A stretch of 64,000 nucleotides of DNA, from contig JAQYBD010000098.1 in the NCBI GenBank assembly GCA_029338835.1, positions 33,531 through 97,530 on the forward strand, read 5' to 3'. The DNA is from Selenomonadaceae bacterium. GTDB taxonomy: Bacteria > Bacillota > Negativicutes > Selenomonadales > Selenomonadaceae. A program made the translations under genes and the position numbers. Shown here in pieces: positions 45,087 to 55,795 of the stretch. The stretch's first letter is position 1. Each line of letters starts with the position of its first letter. The notes below the pieces were generated by a model, which did no database searches, was not told the DNA's origin, and saw only the letters and a program-made list of their open reading frames with translations.

Positions 45087-45748
45087 GCTTTCTCACCCGC
45101 CATTTCAAGGATCTTTGCCACGACCTCATCGATGGAAAGCCCTGTCGTATCGAGCAGCGTCGCATCCTCCGCCTGGACGAGCGGCGAAATCTCGCGTTCC
45201 ATATCGGCCTTGTCGCGCGCAGCGATATCACGCTGGATATCCGCGAGATTCACCTGGAGGCCCTTTTCGCACAGCTCCTTGTAACGGCGCTGTGCGCGCT
45301 CCTCGATGGATGCCGTCAGATAAATCTTGACATCGGCATCTGGCAGCACATTCGTCGCGATATCGCGGCCATCCATCAGCACGCCGCCGCGCGCAGCCAT
45401 CTTGCGCTGCAGATCCACCATCTTCTCACGCACGGGGCCAAGGGCCGCCACCTGCGAAACGATATGGCTGACCTCCGGCGTGCGGATCTTCCCCGTCACA
45501 TCCTGACCGTCCACGCGCACGGTCGTCTGGCCATCCTCATAGGCAAGTTCCACGTCAATGCCGGGGATGACACCGAGGATCTTCTCATCCGTGACCGCAC
45601 CGCCCTGCTGCAGGACTTTCCAGGCTACAGCCCGATACATGGCACCCGTATCGATATACGTATAGCCAAGTTTTTTCGCTGCCAGCTGAGCCACCGTACT
45701 CTTGCCGGCTCCAGCCGGTCCATCGATTGCTACTACAAGTTTCTTCAA
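45083..45748 (-). CDS. cmk: Cytidylate kinase
   Basis: Phosphorylates CMP and dCMP. 221 residues, P-loop VAIDGPAGAGKSTVAQ near the N-terminus, IDTGAMYRAVAW and DGRDIATNVLPDADVKIYL. TTG 45748 has GGGGG 8 nt upstream and gives the normal N-terminus; TTG 45763 is an alternative. Confidence 0.95.
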   Translation of the reverse strand: MKKLVVAIDGPAGAGKSTVAQLAAKKLGYTYIDTGAMYRAVAWKVLQQGGAVTDEKILGVIPGIDVELAYEDGQTTVRVDGQDVTGKIRTPEVSHIVSQVAALGPVREKMVDLQRKMAARGGVLMDGRDIATNVLPDADVKIYLTASIEERAQRRYKELCEKGLQVNLADIQRDIAARDKADMEREISPLVQAEDATLLDTTGLSIDEVVAKILEMAGEKA

Positions 45749-45795
45749 GACTGTTACCCCCAACTAAAATCAATATGACCGCTCATCCCTGCTGC

Positions 45796-47100
45796 TCACT
45801 GCTGCAGTTCCTGCAACGTCCGGTAAAATGCCGGATACGAGATATTGACGCATTCCGGCTGCTCAATCGTGACTCCCGCACCAGCTGTGCCGAGGACAGC
45901 GAGCGACATGGCCATGCGGTGATCCTCATACGAGAAACAGGATCCCATCCGGACTTTCGTGCCGCCATGGATGACCAGGCTGTCTTCACCAGCTTCGACG
46001 GCTCCCGGTGCCAGTTTATTGAATTCATCCGTGATGGCCTGCAGGCGGTCTGTTTCTTTGACGCGCAGCTCGCCAGCCCCCGTGATGACCGTATCCCCTT
46101 CGGCAAAGAGTGCCGCCACGGCCAGCACAGGGATCTCATCGATGAGGCGTGGCATGATCTCAGCTCCGAACGAGGTACCATGAAGCCTGGATGCCTCGAT
46201 GCGGATATCAGCTGCTGCCTCGCCGCCGCTCACGCGCTCATTCTCGAGGGTGAATCTTGCCCCCATCGCACGCAGCACATCCAGGATGCCCGTGCGCGTC
46301 GGATTGACACCGACATTCTTCAGCAGCAGGCTGCTGCCCGGTACGATGGCGCCAGCCACGAGCCAGTAAGCAGCCGAGCTGATATCCCCCGGCACTTCGA
46401 TGGACTCAGGCGCCGTGAATCCTGCAACGGGACGGATGGTCACCGCCGTACCCTGCTTCTCCGTGCGGACGCCGAAAGCCTCCAGCATGCGCTCGGTATG
46501 ATCACGCGAGGTAAACGGCTCGACGACCGTCGTCGGGGCATCGGCGTACATGCCCGCGAGCAGGATGGCTGATTTGACCTGTGCGCTCGCGACCGGGCTC
46601 TCATAAACCATGCCGGAGAGCTTCCTGCCAGCCGGCACCACAGTGATTGGCAGCTTCGTGTTCTGCGCACGGCCATAGATTCTCGCGCCCATCTGTGTCA
46701 GAGGCTTTATCACGCGTCCCATCGGACGCTTGTGCAGGGATGCATCGCCTGTGAACGTCGTGAGGAATGGCTGTGGCGCGAGGATGCCCATCATGAGGCG
46801 CAGTGTCGTGCCGGAATTGCCTGCATCGATGATGGAGGAAGGCTCTGCAAGGCCGTGCAGGCCATGCCCGCAAACGGTAAGTTCCGTATCGGTGGCAAAC
46901 GTCACAGAGGCTCCGAGTGCTTTCATGCAGGCAGCCGTAGAAAGGCAGTCCTGCGCATGCAGGAAATTCGTGATATGTACGGGCGTCGAGCCGAGCGCCG
47001 AAAACATGACACTGCGGTGGGAAATGGACTTATCGCCCGGGATTGCGATTTCCCCGTGCAAGCCGCGCACAGCCCGCGGGATGGTCTTCGTATGTTCCAT
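45796..47100 (-). CDS. aroA: 3-phosphoshikimate 1-carboxyvinyltransferase (EPSP synthase)
   Basis: Shikimate pathway enzyme joining PEP and shikimate-3-phosphate. 434 residues: IPGDKSISHRSVMFSAL near residue 20, DAGNSGTTLRLMMGIL near 90 and a C-terminal SYEDHRMAMSLAV. GGAGG lies 7 nt before ATG. The LHAQDCLSTAACM stretch fits the second half of the active-site cleft. Confidence 0.97.
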   Translation of the reverse strand: MEHTKTIPRAVRGLHGEIAIPGDKSISHRSVMFSALGSTPVHITNFLHAQDCLSTAACMKALGASVTFATDTELTVCGHGLHGLAEPSSIIDAGNSGTTLRLMMGILAPQPFLTTFTGDASLHKRPMGRVIKPLTQMGARIYGRAQNTKLPITVVPAGRKLSGMVYESPVASAQVKSAILLAGMYADAPTTVVEPFTSRDHTERMLEAFGVRTEKQGTAVTIRPVAGFTAPESIEVPGDISSAAYWLVAGAIVPGSSLLLKNVGVNPTRTGILDVLRAMGARFTLENERVSGGEAAADIRIEASRLHGTSFGAEIMPRLIDEIPVLAVAALFAEGDTVITGAGELRVKETDRLQAITDEFNKLAPGAVEAGEDSLVIHGGTKVRMGSCFSYEDHRMAMSLAVLGTAGAGVTIEQPECVNISYPAFYRTLQELQQ

Positions 47101-47161
47101 AAGGAATCCTCCATTCTCATAATTCCTATTGATACCTTGTTCTCAGCCGCCAGGCACGGTG

Positions 47162-48406
47162 TCAGTCGTCGTTCCAAACGCTCCAGCACCCGGCTGCATT
47201 GCCCATCGAGAAAGCCGCCTGCAGATTGTAGCCACCCGTATAGGCATCGACATCGACGACTTCACCCGCAAAGTAGAGACCGGGCACGAGCTTCGACTCC
47301 ATCGTCTTCGGATTGATTTCCTTGACGGATATGCCGCCGGCCGTCACGATAGCTTCCGCGAGAGGTCTTGTCTTCGTGATGGTCAGAGTCAGATGCTGCA
47401 GCGTCTCCACGAGCCGGCGGCGTTCCTCGGCCGTGACCTGATGCACGGGTTTATCGGGATCCAGGTAAGCATAGTCAAGTACTGGTTCGATGAGCTTGTG
47501 CGGCAAAAGATCCACGAGTCCATTCTTGAGAGACTTGCGGATATACCGCTCAAAGTCACGCTGTACGCGGGCATCGAGTTTTTCCGGTGTCAGCGCTGGC
47601 TTCAGATTGAGTTCCAGCTCCACGAGACTGCCCTTCGCCAGGCAGTCAGCAGCCTTGCGGCTTGCGGAAAGGATGATGGGTCCCGTCACGCCGAAGTGCG
47701 TGAACATCATCTCGCCAAAAAGCTCCTGCACCGGTTCGCCATCTGCCAGCAGGGTTGCCCGCACATTGCGCAGCGAAAGTCCCTGGACATCCTTCACCCA
47801 GTCTTCCTCCGTCTCGAGCGGCACGAGCGAGGGACGGATCGGCACGATGGTATGGCCGAGCTTCTCCGCCATGGCATAGCCATCGCCTGAGGATCCCGTG
47901 CCCGGGTACGACGCGCCGCCCACCGCAAGGATCACGGCATCGGCCTTGTAATGCGCGCCGGTCTTCGTGCGCACACCGGCCACACGGCCATCCTGCGTCA
48001 GGATATCGGCCACGGGCGTCTCAAGCTCAATGGTCACACCGAGTTCATGCAGCCGGTGTACCATGGCGTCGACAGCATCCTGCGCCTTGTCGCTGACCGG
48101 GAAGACGCGGTTGCCGCGCTCCACCTTGACGGGCACGCCCTGCTCCTCGAAGAAGGCCATGACATCGCGATTGTCGTATGCGCGCATGGAACTATTGAGG
48201 AAAGCGCCATTGCCGTGGATATTGCGGATGATCTCAGGCACATCGGCTGCATTCGTGATATTGCAGCGGCCTTTGCCCGTGATCATCATCTTGCGCCCGG
48301 GCTTTTTCATCTTCTCGAGCAGCGTGACCTCTGCCCCATTCTCAGCCGCGCGGATGGCCGCCATCATGCCAGCTGGCCCCGCGCCGATCACCAATACGTG
48401 TTTCAT
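47162..48406 (-). CDS. FAD-dependent oxidoreductase, HI0933/BaiN family
   Basis: 414-residue flavoprotein with an N-terminal dinucleotide fold VLVIGAGPAGMMAAIRAAENG and GRKMMITGKGRCNITN, a hallmark of the family, and a C-terminal GLYFAGEVVDVDAYTGGYN. Substrate unknown; some homologues act on bile acids or other aromatic compounds. It overlaps the pseudouridine synthase stop (ATGA). Confidence 0.9.
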   Translation of the reverse strand: MKHVLVIGAGPAGMMAAIRAAENGAEVTLLEKMKKPGRKMMITGKGRCNITNAADVPEIIRNIHGNGAFLNSSMRAYDNRDVMAFFEEQGVPVKVERGNRVFPVSDKAQDAVDAMVHRLHELGVTIELETPVADILTQDGRVAGVRTKTGAHYKADAVILAVGGASYPGTGSSGDGYAMAEKLGHTIVPIRPSLVPLETEEDWVKDVQGLSLRNVRATLLADGEPVQELFGEMMFTHFGVTGPIILSASRKAADCLAKGSLVELELNLKPALTPEKLDARVQRDFERYIRKSLKNGLVDLLPHKLIEPVLDYAYLDPDKPVHQVTAEERRRLVETLQHLTLTITKTRPLAEAIVTAGGISVKEINPKTMESKLVPGLYFAGEVVDVDAYTGGYNLQAAFSMGNAAGCWSVWNDD

Positions 48407-49146
48407 GATTCTGCCTCCGTCTCCTGCAGGCCTGCCAGCCGATAGAGTGCCTGCACTTCTCCTGCCTGCAGCGCGCGGTGATGGCCGCGTGGCACGCCTT
48501 TCAACGTAAGCCCGGCAAAACAGGTGCGCTTGAGCGCACGCACGTCGCAGCCGACAGCCGCGAACATGCGGCGCACCTGGCGGTTGCGTCCCTCATGGAT
48601 GGTGATGGCGACACGTGTGAGACCACGCTCCTCGCCCAAAATCTCCACCCTGGCCGGCGCCGTCATGCCATCTTCCAGCAACAGACCCTCGCGCAGGGCC
48701 TTGAGCCTTTCCAGCGTGAGTTCGCCCGTCACACGTGCGACATACGTCTTTTCCACCTCGTACTTCGGATGCAGCAGACCGTTCATGAGTGCGCCGTCAT
48801 TCGTGATGAGCAGGAGTCCCTCCGTGTTGTTGTCGAGCCGTCCGACGGGATAGACACGCTCACGGACCTCCGGCAGCAGGTCAAGCACCGTGCGCCGGCC
48901 CCTTTCATCCTTTGCCGTCGAAAGATATCCCTTCGGTTTGTTGAGCAGGAAATAAACGTGATGTTCCCGCTGCGCCAGGGGCTTCCCATCGACCGTGATC
49001 ACATGCTCTGCCATCTCGAGCTTCAAACCGAGTTCCTTTACCACTCGGCCATCCACCGCGACGCGCCCGGCTTCGATGAGCTTCTCGGCTGCCCGGCGCG
49101 ACGCGACGCCCGCCTGGCTGATGATTTTCTGTAAACGCTCTGCCAT
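48403..49146 (-). CDS. rRNA pseudouridine synthase (RluB/RsuA family)
   Basis: 247 residues with an N-terminal S4 domain (RLQKIISQAGVASRRAAEKLI) and the catalytic GRLDNNTEGLLLITNDG (near residue 105), followed by NRQVRRMF. RluB, for 23S position 2605, is the best guess, but RsuA-type specificity cannot be read from sequence. Confidence 0.92.
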   Translation of the reverse strand: MAERLQKIISQAGVASRRAAEKLIEAGRVAVDGRVVKELGLKLEMAEHVITVDGKPLAQREHHVYFLLNKPKGYLSTAKDERGRRTVLDLLPEVRERVYPVGRLDNNTEGLLLITNDGALMNGLLHPKYEVEKTYVARVTGELTLERLKALREGLLLEDGMTAPARVEILGEERGLTRVAITIHEGRNRQVRRMFAAVGCDVRALKRTCFAGLTLKGVPRGHHRALQAGEVQALYRLAGLQETEAES

Positions 49147-49225
49147 CGCTATTTCCCGATTCCTTTCTTATGCTGCCAGCTGCCATCACGCACTGCCGAC
49201 GCCTGGCAAACCGTTCCGTCATCTC

Positions 49226-50455
49226 TCACTTGGCACTATCCACATGGCCGAACAGCGACTGCAGCCAATGCCAGGCAGTCAGGAAGAACGAACGGCGCGT
49301 GATACTCGTGCCGGCCAACAGGTCAGTCGACGCGACTTCTTTGCCGTCGAGCAGGACGACAAAACGTCCGGCCACATCCCCTTCCGCAACGGGAGCCTGG
49401 AGCTTCGACGGCACATCCAGCCTGGTCTCATACTGGCGGGCATCGCCCTCCCTGAGCTTCGCGAGCGTGATCGTTCCCGCCGCCTTTAAAGGAACACGCG
49501 TACCATTTCCACCTGCAGCCGGTACGTAGCCAACCGTATCCCCCTCTGTCACCAGCGTCACAGGCTCCACATGTGCAAAGCCGTAATCAAGCAGTTTGAT
49601 GGAATCATTCCACATGTAAACGGAATCGAGTACGACGGCCACGAGCTGCAGGCCATCCTTCTTGGCCGCTGAGACAAGGCAGCGGCCCGCCGCATCGGTA
49701 TAGCCGGTCTTGACGCCATTGGCTCCGCGGTAGAGCCAGAGCATCTGATTCTCATTGCGCAGGCGGTGTTCCGGATCCTTGACCCAGTCAAAATGCATTT
49801 CCTTCGTGCTGACGATTTCTTCAAACCCCGGCACCTTGTAGCCATACGATGCAATGAGTGCCATATCGTAGGCCGTCGTGTAATGGTCATCGCGCGGCAG
49901 GCCGTTGGCGTTGGCAAAATTCGTATTGACCGCGCCAATCTCGTGCGCCTTCCTAGTCATCATGACCGCGAACTTATCGACAGAACCGGCGATATGTTCG
50001 GCGACGGCCACCGTCGCATCATTGCCCGAATGCATCATCATGCCGTAGAGCAAATCGCCCATGCGGAGCTTTTCGCCCGCCTCAAGCCAGATGGTTGACC
50101 CTTCTGTACCAGCTGCATTGCTGCTGACCGTGACCACATCATCGAGATTCGAATTCTCAAGAGCCAGGATCAGCGTCATGATTTTCGTCGTGCTGGCTGG
50201 GAAACGCCGCGCATCCATATCGCGCGCATAGATGACCTGCCCTGTCGCGGCATCCATGACGACGGCCGAGCGGGCCGTCAGGTTCTGCAGGGGGTCATCG
50301 GGACGGATGACGAGCCCCGGCACATCGGGACGCGGCATCTCTTTGATATCGTATACGGCTTCCGCCCAAGCCTGTGATTGGCTGAACGGACTGATGAGGA
50401 AAGAAAGGGCTATGCTCCCTGCCAGCAGCAAATGGCCGGCTGTTCTCTTTTTCAA
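49226..50455 (-). CDS. D-alanyl-D-alanine carboxypeptidase (DacF/PBP5 type)
   Basis: Trims peptidoglycan pentapeptides. 409 residues with a signal peptide (cut near SQAWA, about residue 31). S11 active-site motifs are FPASTTKIM (SxxK), MMHSGNDATV (SxN) and VKTGYTDAAG (KTG). The C-terminal PBP5-like beta domain ends with a short amphipathic region that may anchor it to the inner membrane. Confidence 0.95.
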   Translation of the reverse strand: MKKRTAGHLLLAGSIALSFLISPFSQSQAWAEAVYDIKEMPRPDVPGLVIRPDDPLQNLTARSAVVMDAATGQVIYARDMDARRFPASTTKIMTLILALENSNLDDVVTVSSNAAGTEGSTIWLEAGEKLRMGDLLYGMMMHSGNDATVAVAEHIAGSVDKFAVMMTRKAHEIGAVNTNFANANGLPRDDHYTTAYDMALIASYGYKVPGFEEIVSTKEMHFDWVKDPEHRLRNENQMLWLYRGANGVKTGYTDAAGRCLVSAAKKDGLQLVAVVLDSVYMWNDSIKLLDYGFAHVEPVTLVTEGDTVGYVPAAGGNGTRVPLKAAGTITLAKLREGDARQYETRLDVPSKLQAPVAEGDVAGRFVVLLDGKEVASTDLLAGTSITRRSFFLTAWHWLQSLFGHVDSAK

Positions 50456-50550
50456 TCTAAAAAACGCTCCTTGTGATCCCTGTCGCGGGAAAATTGATAT
50501 ACTTTTCTTATTCTATCATCCTGCCCCGCCAATCGCAACAAAGTCCGGCA

Positions 50551-53500
50551 TTATCGCTTCTTGATGGCCCCGCTGCCGAGCAGTGCGCAAAGTGCCGCAT
50601 CCGCCTCGGGGCTGCCATCGAGCCAGAAGGCACCTGATGCTTTCTGCCAATGCCCCCGGCTGTGAAAATACGTGACATGATTGCCGCGATGCGCGGAAAA
50701 AATTTCATGCAGCGCCTGCTTCTTCGTCTCCTCTAGGCCCTCCGGCGGCAGGGTAATGTAGTATTCCGTCAGGTACAAGTCAAGCGGCCAGATGGTGTCA
50801 GCCAGCAGCTTGAGCTCGCCGTCTGCCGTGATATCTGCCCGGCCCTGCACGACGATGGGCGTATCGGGTACGAGCATATTGACATGCTGATAGAAAACCC
50901 GGGGGAATACGGTGACCTCCAGAGAAGCCGTAAAATCCTCCAGCGTCACGAAACACATCGTATCGCCTTTCTTGGTCGTGATGCGTTTGGCCTCCGTGAT
51001 CATGCCGCCGAGACGCACGACCTGGTGATTCCTGATGCCGTTTTCCTGCAGGGAGCCGATACGCGGCAGATTCGCCAGCTTGTCGGCGAACTGGTCCAAA
51101 GGATGCCCCGTGATGTAAAATCCTGTCGTTTCCTTTTCCCAATTCAGCATCTCCTGTTTCGAGACCTCCGGGATATCTGGCAGCTTGATCTCACCAGCTT
51201 CTCCCATCGTCTCTGCTGTAAAGAGGCCGAGCTGGCCGCTCTGGCGGTCGCGCTGTTTCTGATACGCTTCCGTGACGGCCTGCGGCAGGATGGCGAGCAG
51301 CTGGCTGCGCCTAGCTCCCGTGCTGTCAAATGCACCGCATTTTATGAGGCTTTCTGTCACGCGCCGGTTGACGATGCGGACATCGACACGGGCACAGAAA
51401 TCCTGCAAAGAAGCAAACGGCCCGTCTTGCGTACGGATTTTCTCAACACTCTCGATGGCACTCTCGCCGACATTCTTGACAGCCGCAAGGCCAAAGCGGA
51501 TGGCATCGCCATCGACACTGAAGAACGAGGAACTCGCATTGATGTCCGGCGGCAGGATGCGGATGCCCATGCGGCGGCTGAGTTCGATGTAAGTCGAGAC
51601 CTTCGGAGTATCCATGATGCTTGTGAGCATCGCCGCCATGAATTCCGCCGGATAATGAGCCTTGAGGTATGCCGTCTGCCAGGCCACGAGCGCATAGGCG
51701 GCACTGTGTGACTTATTGAAGCCATAATCGGCAAAATGCGTCAGCAGATCAAAGATGGTATTGGCAAGGCCCGGCTCAATATGATTCTTTGCGCAGCCTT
51801 GCAGGAAATTCTCCTTCTGGGCCATCAGGATCTCGTGCTTCTTCTTGCCCATGGCGCGGCGCAGGAGATCGGCCTGGCCGAGCGTAAAGCCCGCCAGCAC
51901 CTGTACGATCTGCATGACCTGCTCCTGATAGAGTACGACGCCGAACGTCTCCTTGAGGATAGGCTCGAGTAGGGGATGCATGTAAGTGACTTCCTTCTCA
52001 CCATGGCGGCCAGCGATGAAATCTTCGACCATGCCGCTGCCAAGCGGACCTGGCCGGTAGAGCGCAACAAGCGGGATGAGATCGGCAAACCCTTCCGGCG
52101 CAAGGTCGCGCACGAGCTGCGTCATGCCGGACGACTCCATCTGGAACACGGCACCCGTGCGGCCCTCGCAGAGCATCTTTGAGGTAACTTCATCCTCCAG
52201 CGGGATCTTGTCGATGTCGATCGTCTTATGACGGCTCTTCTCGATATTGGCGAGCGTATCGCTGATGACCGTCAGCGTGCGCAGCCCCAGGAAGTCCATT
52301 TTGAGCAGGCCAAGCTCTTCGACATGGTCTTTGTCATACTCCGTCACGAGAGTCCCCTCGGAAATCGAGACCGGCACATAATCCGTCAAAGGGTTGCGCG
52401 CAATCACGACACCGGCCGCATGCGTCGAAGAATGGCGCGGCAGCCCCTCGAGCTTGCGTGCAAGGTCGATGAGCCGCTTGACTTCCGGCCGTTCCTCATA
52501 GGCCCGGCGAAAATCCGCGGATTCATCCATGGCCTTGTCGAGCGTGATCTTGAGTTCATTCGGTACGAGTCCGGCAATATCCGCCACTTCTGCGTACGGC
52601 ATGTTGAGTACACGCCCGACATCGCGGATGGCTCCTTTGGCTGCCATCGTGCCGAAGGTCACGATCTGCGCGACATGGTCGTAGCCATATCGTTCCTTGA
52701 CATAATCGATGACCTTGCCGCGCTGGATGTAGTCAAAATCCACATCGATATCCGGCATTGTCACGCGTTCCGGATTCAGGAAGCGCTCAAAGAGCAGGTC
52801 GTACTTCAAGGGGTCGAGATCCGTGATGCCGAGCAGATACGCGACGATGCTGCCAGCCGCGGAGCCGCGCCCTGGACCGACACCGATGCCGTGTTCGCGC
52901 GAATAATTGATGAAATCCCAGACGATGAGGAAGTAGCTGTCATATCCCATACGATGGATGATGCCGAGTTCATACGCGAGCCGCTGGCGCACCTCCTCTG
53001 TGATCTCCGGATAACGGCGCGGCAGGTTCTCCTCACAGAGATGACGCAAATACGCTTCATCATCAGCATACGGCGCAGGGATTGGATAATACGGCAGCTG
53101 CAGATGGCCAAACTCGAAATCCACCTGGCATCTGGCCGCTATTCTCTCCGTGTTGGCGATTGCTTCGGGATACTCCGGGAAAAGTGCAGCCATCTCCTCC
53201 GGTGACTTCAGATAATAATCATCGCTCGCAAAACGCATGCGTGAGGGATCATCGATGGTCTTGCTCATCTGGATGCAGAGCAGGATATCATGGAACTCAC
53301 TATCCTCGCGATGCACGTAGTGCAGGTCATTCGTAGCCACGAGCCCGACCCCGTATTTTTTTGCGAGCTGCACGAGCCCGGCATTCGCCTTGCGCTCCTC
53401 GGGCAGGCCGTGATTCTGGATCTCGAGGAAGAAATTATCGTGGCCGAAAATCGAGAGGTATTCCTGCACCAGTGCATCGGCATGCTCCATATTATCCTGC

Positions 53501-53940
53501 AGGATAGCACGCGGGATCTCACCGGCGATGCAAGCCGACAAGCAGATGATGCCCTCATGGTATTTCTGAAGCAATTCCTTATCGACACGCGGCTTATAGT
53601 ACATCCCCTCGATATTCGCGAGCGAAACGAGCTGTACGAGATTGCGGTATCCCGTCTGATTCTCCGCGAGCAGGATCAGATGGTAATAGCGCACGCCGCC
53701 TACTTCCTGACGATCCCTGCGGTCACCGGGTGCCACGTAAACCTCGCAGCCGATGATGGGCTTTACGCCCTGCTTTTTCGCTTCCTTATAAAAATCAATG
53801 ACCCCGTACATCGCGCCGTGATCGGTAATGGCAATGCTGTCCATGCCGAGTTCTTTCGTGGCACGGATGAGTTCCTTGATGCGGCTCGCACCATCGAGCA
53901 GGCTGAATTCCGTATGGACATGAAGGTGAGTAAATGGCAT
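50551..53940 (-). CDS. dnaE: DNA polymerase III alpha subunit DnaE
   Basis: 1129-residue second replicative polymerase, which in Bacillota extends primers and aids lagging-strand synthesis. PHP domain at the N-terminus (HLHVHTEFSLLDG; TDHGAMYG; YHLILLAENQ; LSACIAGEI), catalytic PDIDVDFDYIQRGKV near residue 400, fingers, and a C-terminal OB/helix-hairpin region. All PHP metal ligands are visible. No inserted exonuclease, as normal for DnaE. Confidence 0.96.
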   Translation of the reverse strand: MPFTHLHVHTEFSLLDGASRIKELIRATKELGMDSIAITDHGAMYGVIDFYKEAKKQGVKPIIGCEVYVAPGDRRDRQEVGGVRYYHLILLAENQTGYRNLVQLVSLANIEGMYYKPRVDKELLQKYHEGIICLSACIAGEIPRAILQDNMEHADALVQEYLSIFGHDNFFLEIQNHGLPEERKANAGLVQLAKKYGVGLVATNDLHYVHREDSEFHDILLCIQMSKTIDDPSRMRFASDDYYLKSPEEMAALFPEYPEAIANTERIAARCQVDFEFGHLQLPYYPIPAPYADDEAYLRHLCEENLPRRYPEITEEVRQRLAYELGIIHRMGYDSYFLIVWDFINYSREHGIGVGPGRGSAAGSIVAYLLGITDLDPLKYDLLFERFLNPERVTMPDIDVDFDYIQRGKVIDYVKERYGYDHVAQIVTFGTMAAKGAIRDVGRVLNMPYAEVADIAGLVPNELKITLDKAMDESADFRRAYEERPEVKRLIDLARKLEGLPRHSSTHAAGVVIARNPLTDYVPVSISEGTLVTEYDKDHVEELGLLKMDFLGLRTLTVISDTLANIEKSRHKTIDIDKIPLEDEVTSKMLCEGRTGAVFQMESSGMTQLVRDLAPEGFADLIPLVALYRPGPLGSGMVEDFIAGRHGEKEVTYMHPLLEPILKETFGVVLYQEQVMQIVQVLAGFTLGQADLLRRAMGKKKHEILMAQKENFLQGCAKNHIEPGLANTIFDLLTHFADYGFNKSHSAAYALVAWQTAYLKAHYPAEFMAAMLTSIMDTPKVSTYIELSRRMGIRILPPDINASSSFFSVDGDAIRFGLAAVKNVGESAIESVEKIRTQDGPFASLQDFCARVDVRIVNRRVTESLIKCGAFDSTGARRSQLLAILPQAVTEAYQKQRDRQSGQLGLFTAETMGEAGEIKLPDIPEVSKQEMLNWEKETTGFYITGHPLDQFADKLANLPRIGSLQENGIRNHQVVRLGGMITEAKRITTKKGDTMCFVTLEDFTASLEVTVFPRVFYQHVNMLVPDTPIVVQGRADITADGELKLLADTIWPLDLYLTEYYITLPPEGLEETKKQALHEIFSAHRGNHVTYFHSRGHWQKASGAFWLDGSPEADAALCALLGSGAIKKR

Positions 53941-54000
53941 TCTCGCACTCCTTTCCCAAAGGATAAAATAAGATCAGGCAAACCATCTGCAATCAGCAGA

Positions 54001-54026
54001 AAAGCCGGAGGCGCAGCTCCGGCTCA
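54001..54026 (-). terminator. Terminator after rnj
   Basis: GCCGGAG (54004-54010) and CTCCGGC (54017-54023), loop GCGCAG; on the minus strand the hairpin ends in TTTTCTG. Confidence 0.75.
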
Positions 54027-54041
54027 AATTCCTTATGATGC

Positions 54042-55706
54042 TCAGACTTCCATGATGATCGGCAGGATCATCGGGCGGCGGCGGGTCTTCTCAAAGAGAT
54101 AGCGGCCCAGCGCATCGCGCACATTCGCCTTGATGGCGGCCCACTCTTTGACCTTTTCGTCTTCGCAGCGGTCAAGCGCCTGCTGGACGCGAGCCTTTGC
54201 TTCATCCATGAGAGCTTCCGACTCACGCACATAGACAAAGCCGCGCGAAACGATATCCGGACCGGCGACAACGCGGTTCGTCTGCTTGTTCATCGTCACG
54301 ACGACAATCAGGATGCCGTCCTGCGAAAGCTGGCGGCGATCGCGCAGCACGATATTGCCGACATCGCCGACGCCAAGACCATCGACCATGACCATGCCGG
54401 CCGTGACCTTGCCGGCCACCTGCCCCTTCTCGCGCGTAAACTCAAGGATCTGGCCATTCTCGCTGATGAAGATATTCTCCTTTGGCATGCCGAGTTCGCG
54501 TGCAAGACGGGCATGCTGCACGAGATGATGGTACTCACCATGAACCGGGATGAAGAATTTCGGACGCACGAGATTGTGCATGAGCTTGAGTTCCTCGCGG
54601 CTCGCATGACCCGAGACATGGATGCCCTGGTTGCGTCCGTAAATGACATTGGCACCGAGCTTCATGAGGTTGTCGATGGTCTTCGAGACGAGCTTCTCAT
54701 TGCCTGGGATCGGCGTAGCCGAGATGATGACCGTATCGCCCGGTACGATGCCGACCTTGCGGTGATCCGACATCGACATGCGCGTCAAGGCCGACATCGG
54801 CTCGCCCTGGCTGCCTGTCGTGATGATGACCATCTGCTCCATACGGTAATTGTGGATCTCATCGATATCCACGATCGTTCCTTCCGGTGCCGTGATGTAG
54901 CCGAGTTCCAGGGAAATATTGACGACGTTGACCATGCTGCGGCCGAGTACGGCAACGTGGCGCTTGTAACGCACTGCCGTATCAATGACCTGCTGGATGC
55001 GATGGACATTCGATGAGAATGTCGCAACGATAATGCGGCCGCGCGCATTATGGAATGCTTTGTCAAAAGCCGCACCAACCGTGCGCTCCGAGGGCGTATG
55101 GCCTTCGCGTTCTGAATTCGTGGAATCTGCCATCAGCACGAGAACGCCACGATTGCCGAGATCCGAGAAGCGGCGGAAATCCGTCATCTTGCCGTCAATC
55201 GGCGTATAATCGAGCTTGAAGTCGCCGGTGTGTACGATCATGCCGACCGGCGTCTTGATGGAGAGGCCGACAGCATCAGGGATTGAGTGATTGACACGGA
55301 TGAAACCGACAGAGAAGCAGCCGACGTTGATGATGTCGCCCTGCATGACCGAATGCAGATTGCTCGAATCCACGCCATTCTCCTTGAGACGGCCTTCGAG
55401 GATGCCGAGCGTCAGGCGCGTGCCGTAGACCGGCACATGGATCTGCTTGAGGACGTATGGCAAGGCGCCGATATGATCCTCATGGCCGTGCGTCAGCACA
55501 ATGGCCTTGATCTTGTCACGGTTCTCGATGAGATAGCTGATATCCGGGATGACGAGGTCGATGCCAAGCATGTCCTCCTCCGGGAACATGAGGCCGGAAT
55601 CAATGACCAGGATCTCATCGTCCACACGGATGACCGTCATATTCTTGCCGATTTCCCCCAGGCCTCCGAGAGGGATAATCTGTAATTTTTGTGTTCCTTT
55701 AGACAA
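54042..55706 (-). CDS. rnj: Ribonuclease J
   Basis: Metallo-beta-lactamase/beta-CASP RNase with 5'-3' exonuclease and endonuclease activity. 554 residues: LGGLGEIGKNM, LTHGHEDHIGALPYVL (metal motif), GDFKLDYTP, STNSEREGHTPSE and a C-terminal SxHxSR-type GHASREELKLM region. It starts at TTG 55706, 9 nt after GGAGGTG. Confidence 0.95.
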   Translation of the reverse strand: MSKGTQKLQIIPLGGLGEIGKNMTVIRVDDEILVIDSGLMFPEEDMLGIDLVIPDISYLIENRDKIKAIVLTHGHEDHIGALPYVLKQIHVPVYGTRLTLGILEGRLKENGVDSSNLHSVMQGDIINVGCFSVGFIRVNHSIPDAVGLSIKTPVGMIVHTGDFKLDYTPIDGKMTDFRRFSDLGNRGVLVLMADSTNSEREGHTPSERTVGAAFDKAFHNARGRIIVATFSSNVHRIQQVIDTAVRYKRHVAVLGRSMVNVVNISLELGYITAPEGTIVDIDEIHNYRMEQMVIITTGSQGEPMSALTRMSMSDHRKVGIVPGDTVIISATPIPGNEKLVSKTIDNLMKLGANVIYGRNQGIHVSGHASREELKLMHNLVRPKFFIPVHGEYHHLVQHARLARELGMPKENIFISENGQILEFTREKGQVAGKVTAGMVMVDGLGVGDVGNIVLRDRRQLSQDGILIVVVTMNKQTNRVVAGPDIVSRGFVYVRESEALMDEAKARVQQALDRCEDEKVKEWAAIKANVRDALGRYLFEKTRRRPMILPIIMEV

Positions 55707-55795
55707 AAAAAGTACACCTCCACTGATAATATTGATTGAGTTCTTTTCTATTAGTGAATTTTATTGCGTTCGTAATCCGTAATACGACAAGCAGA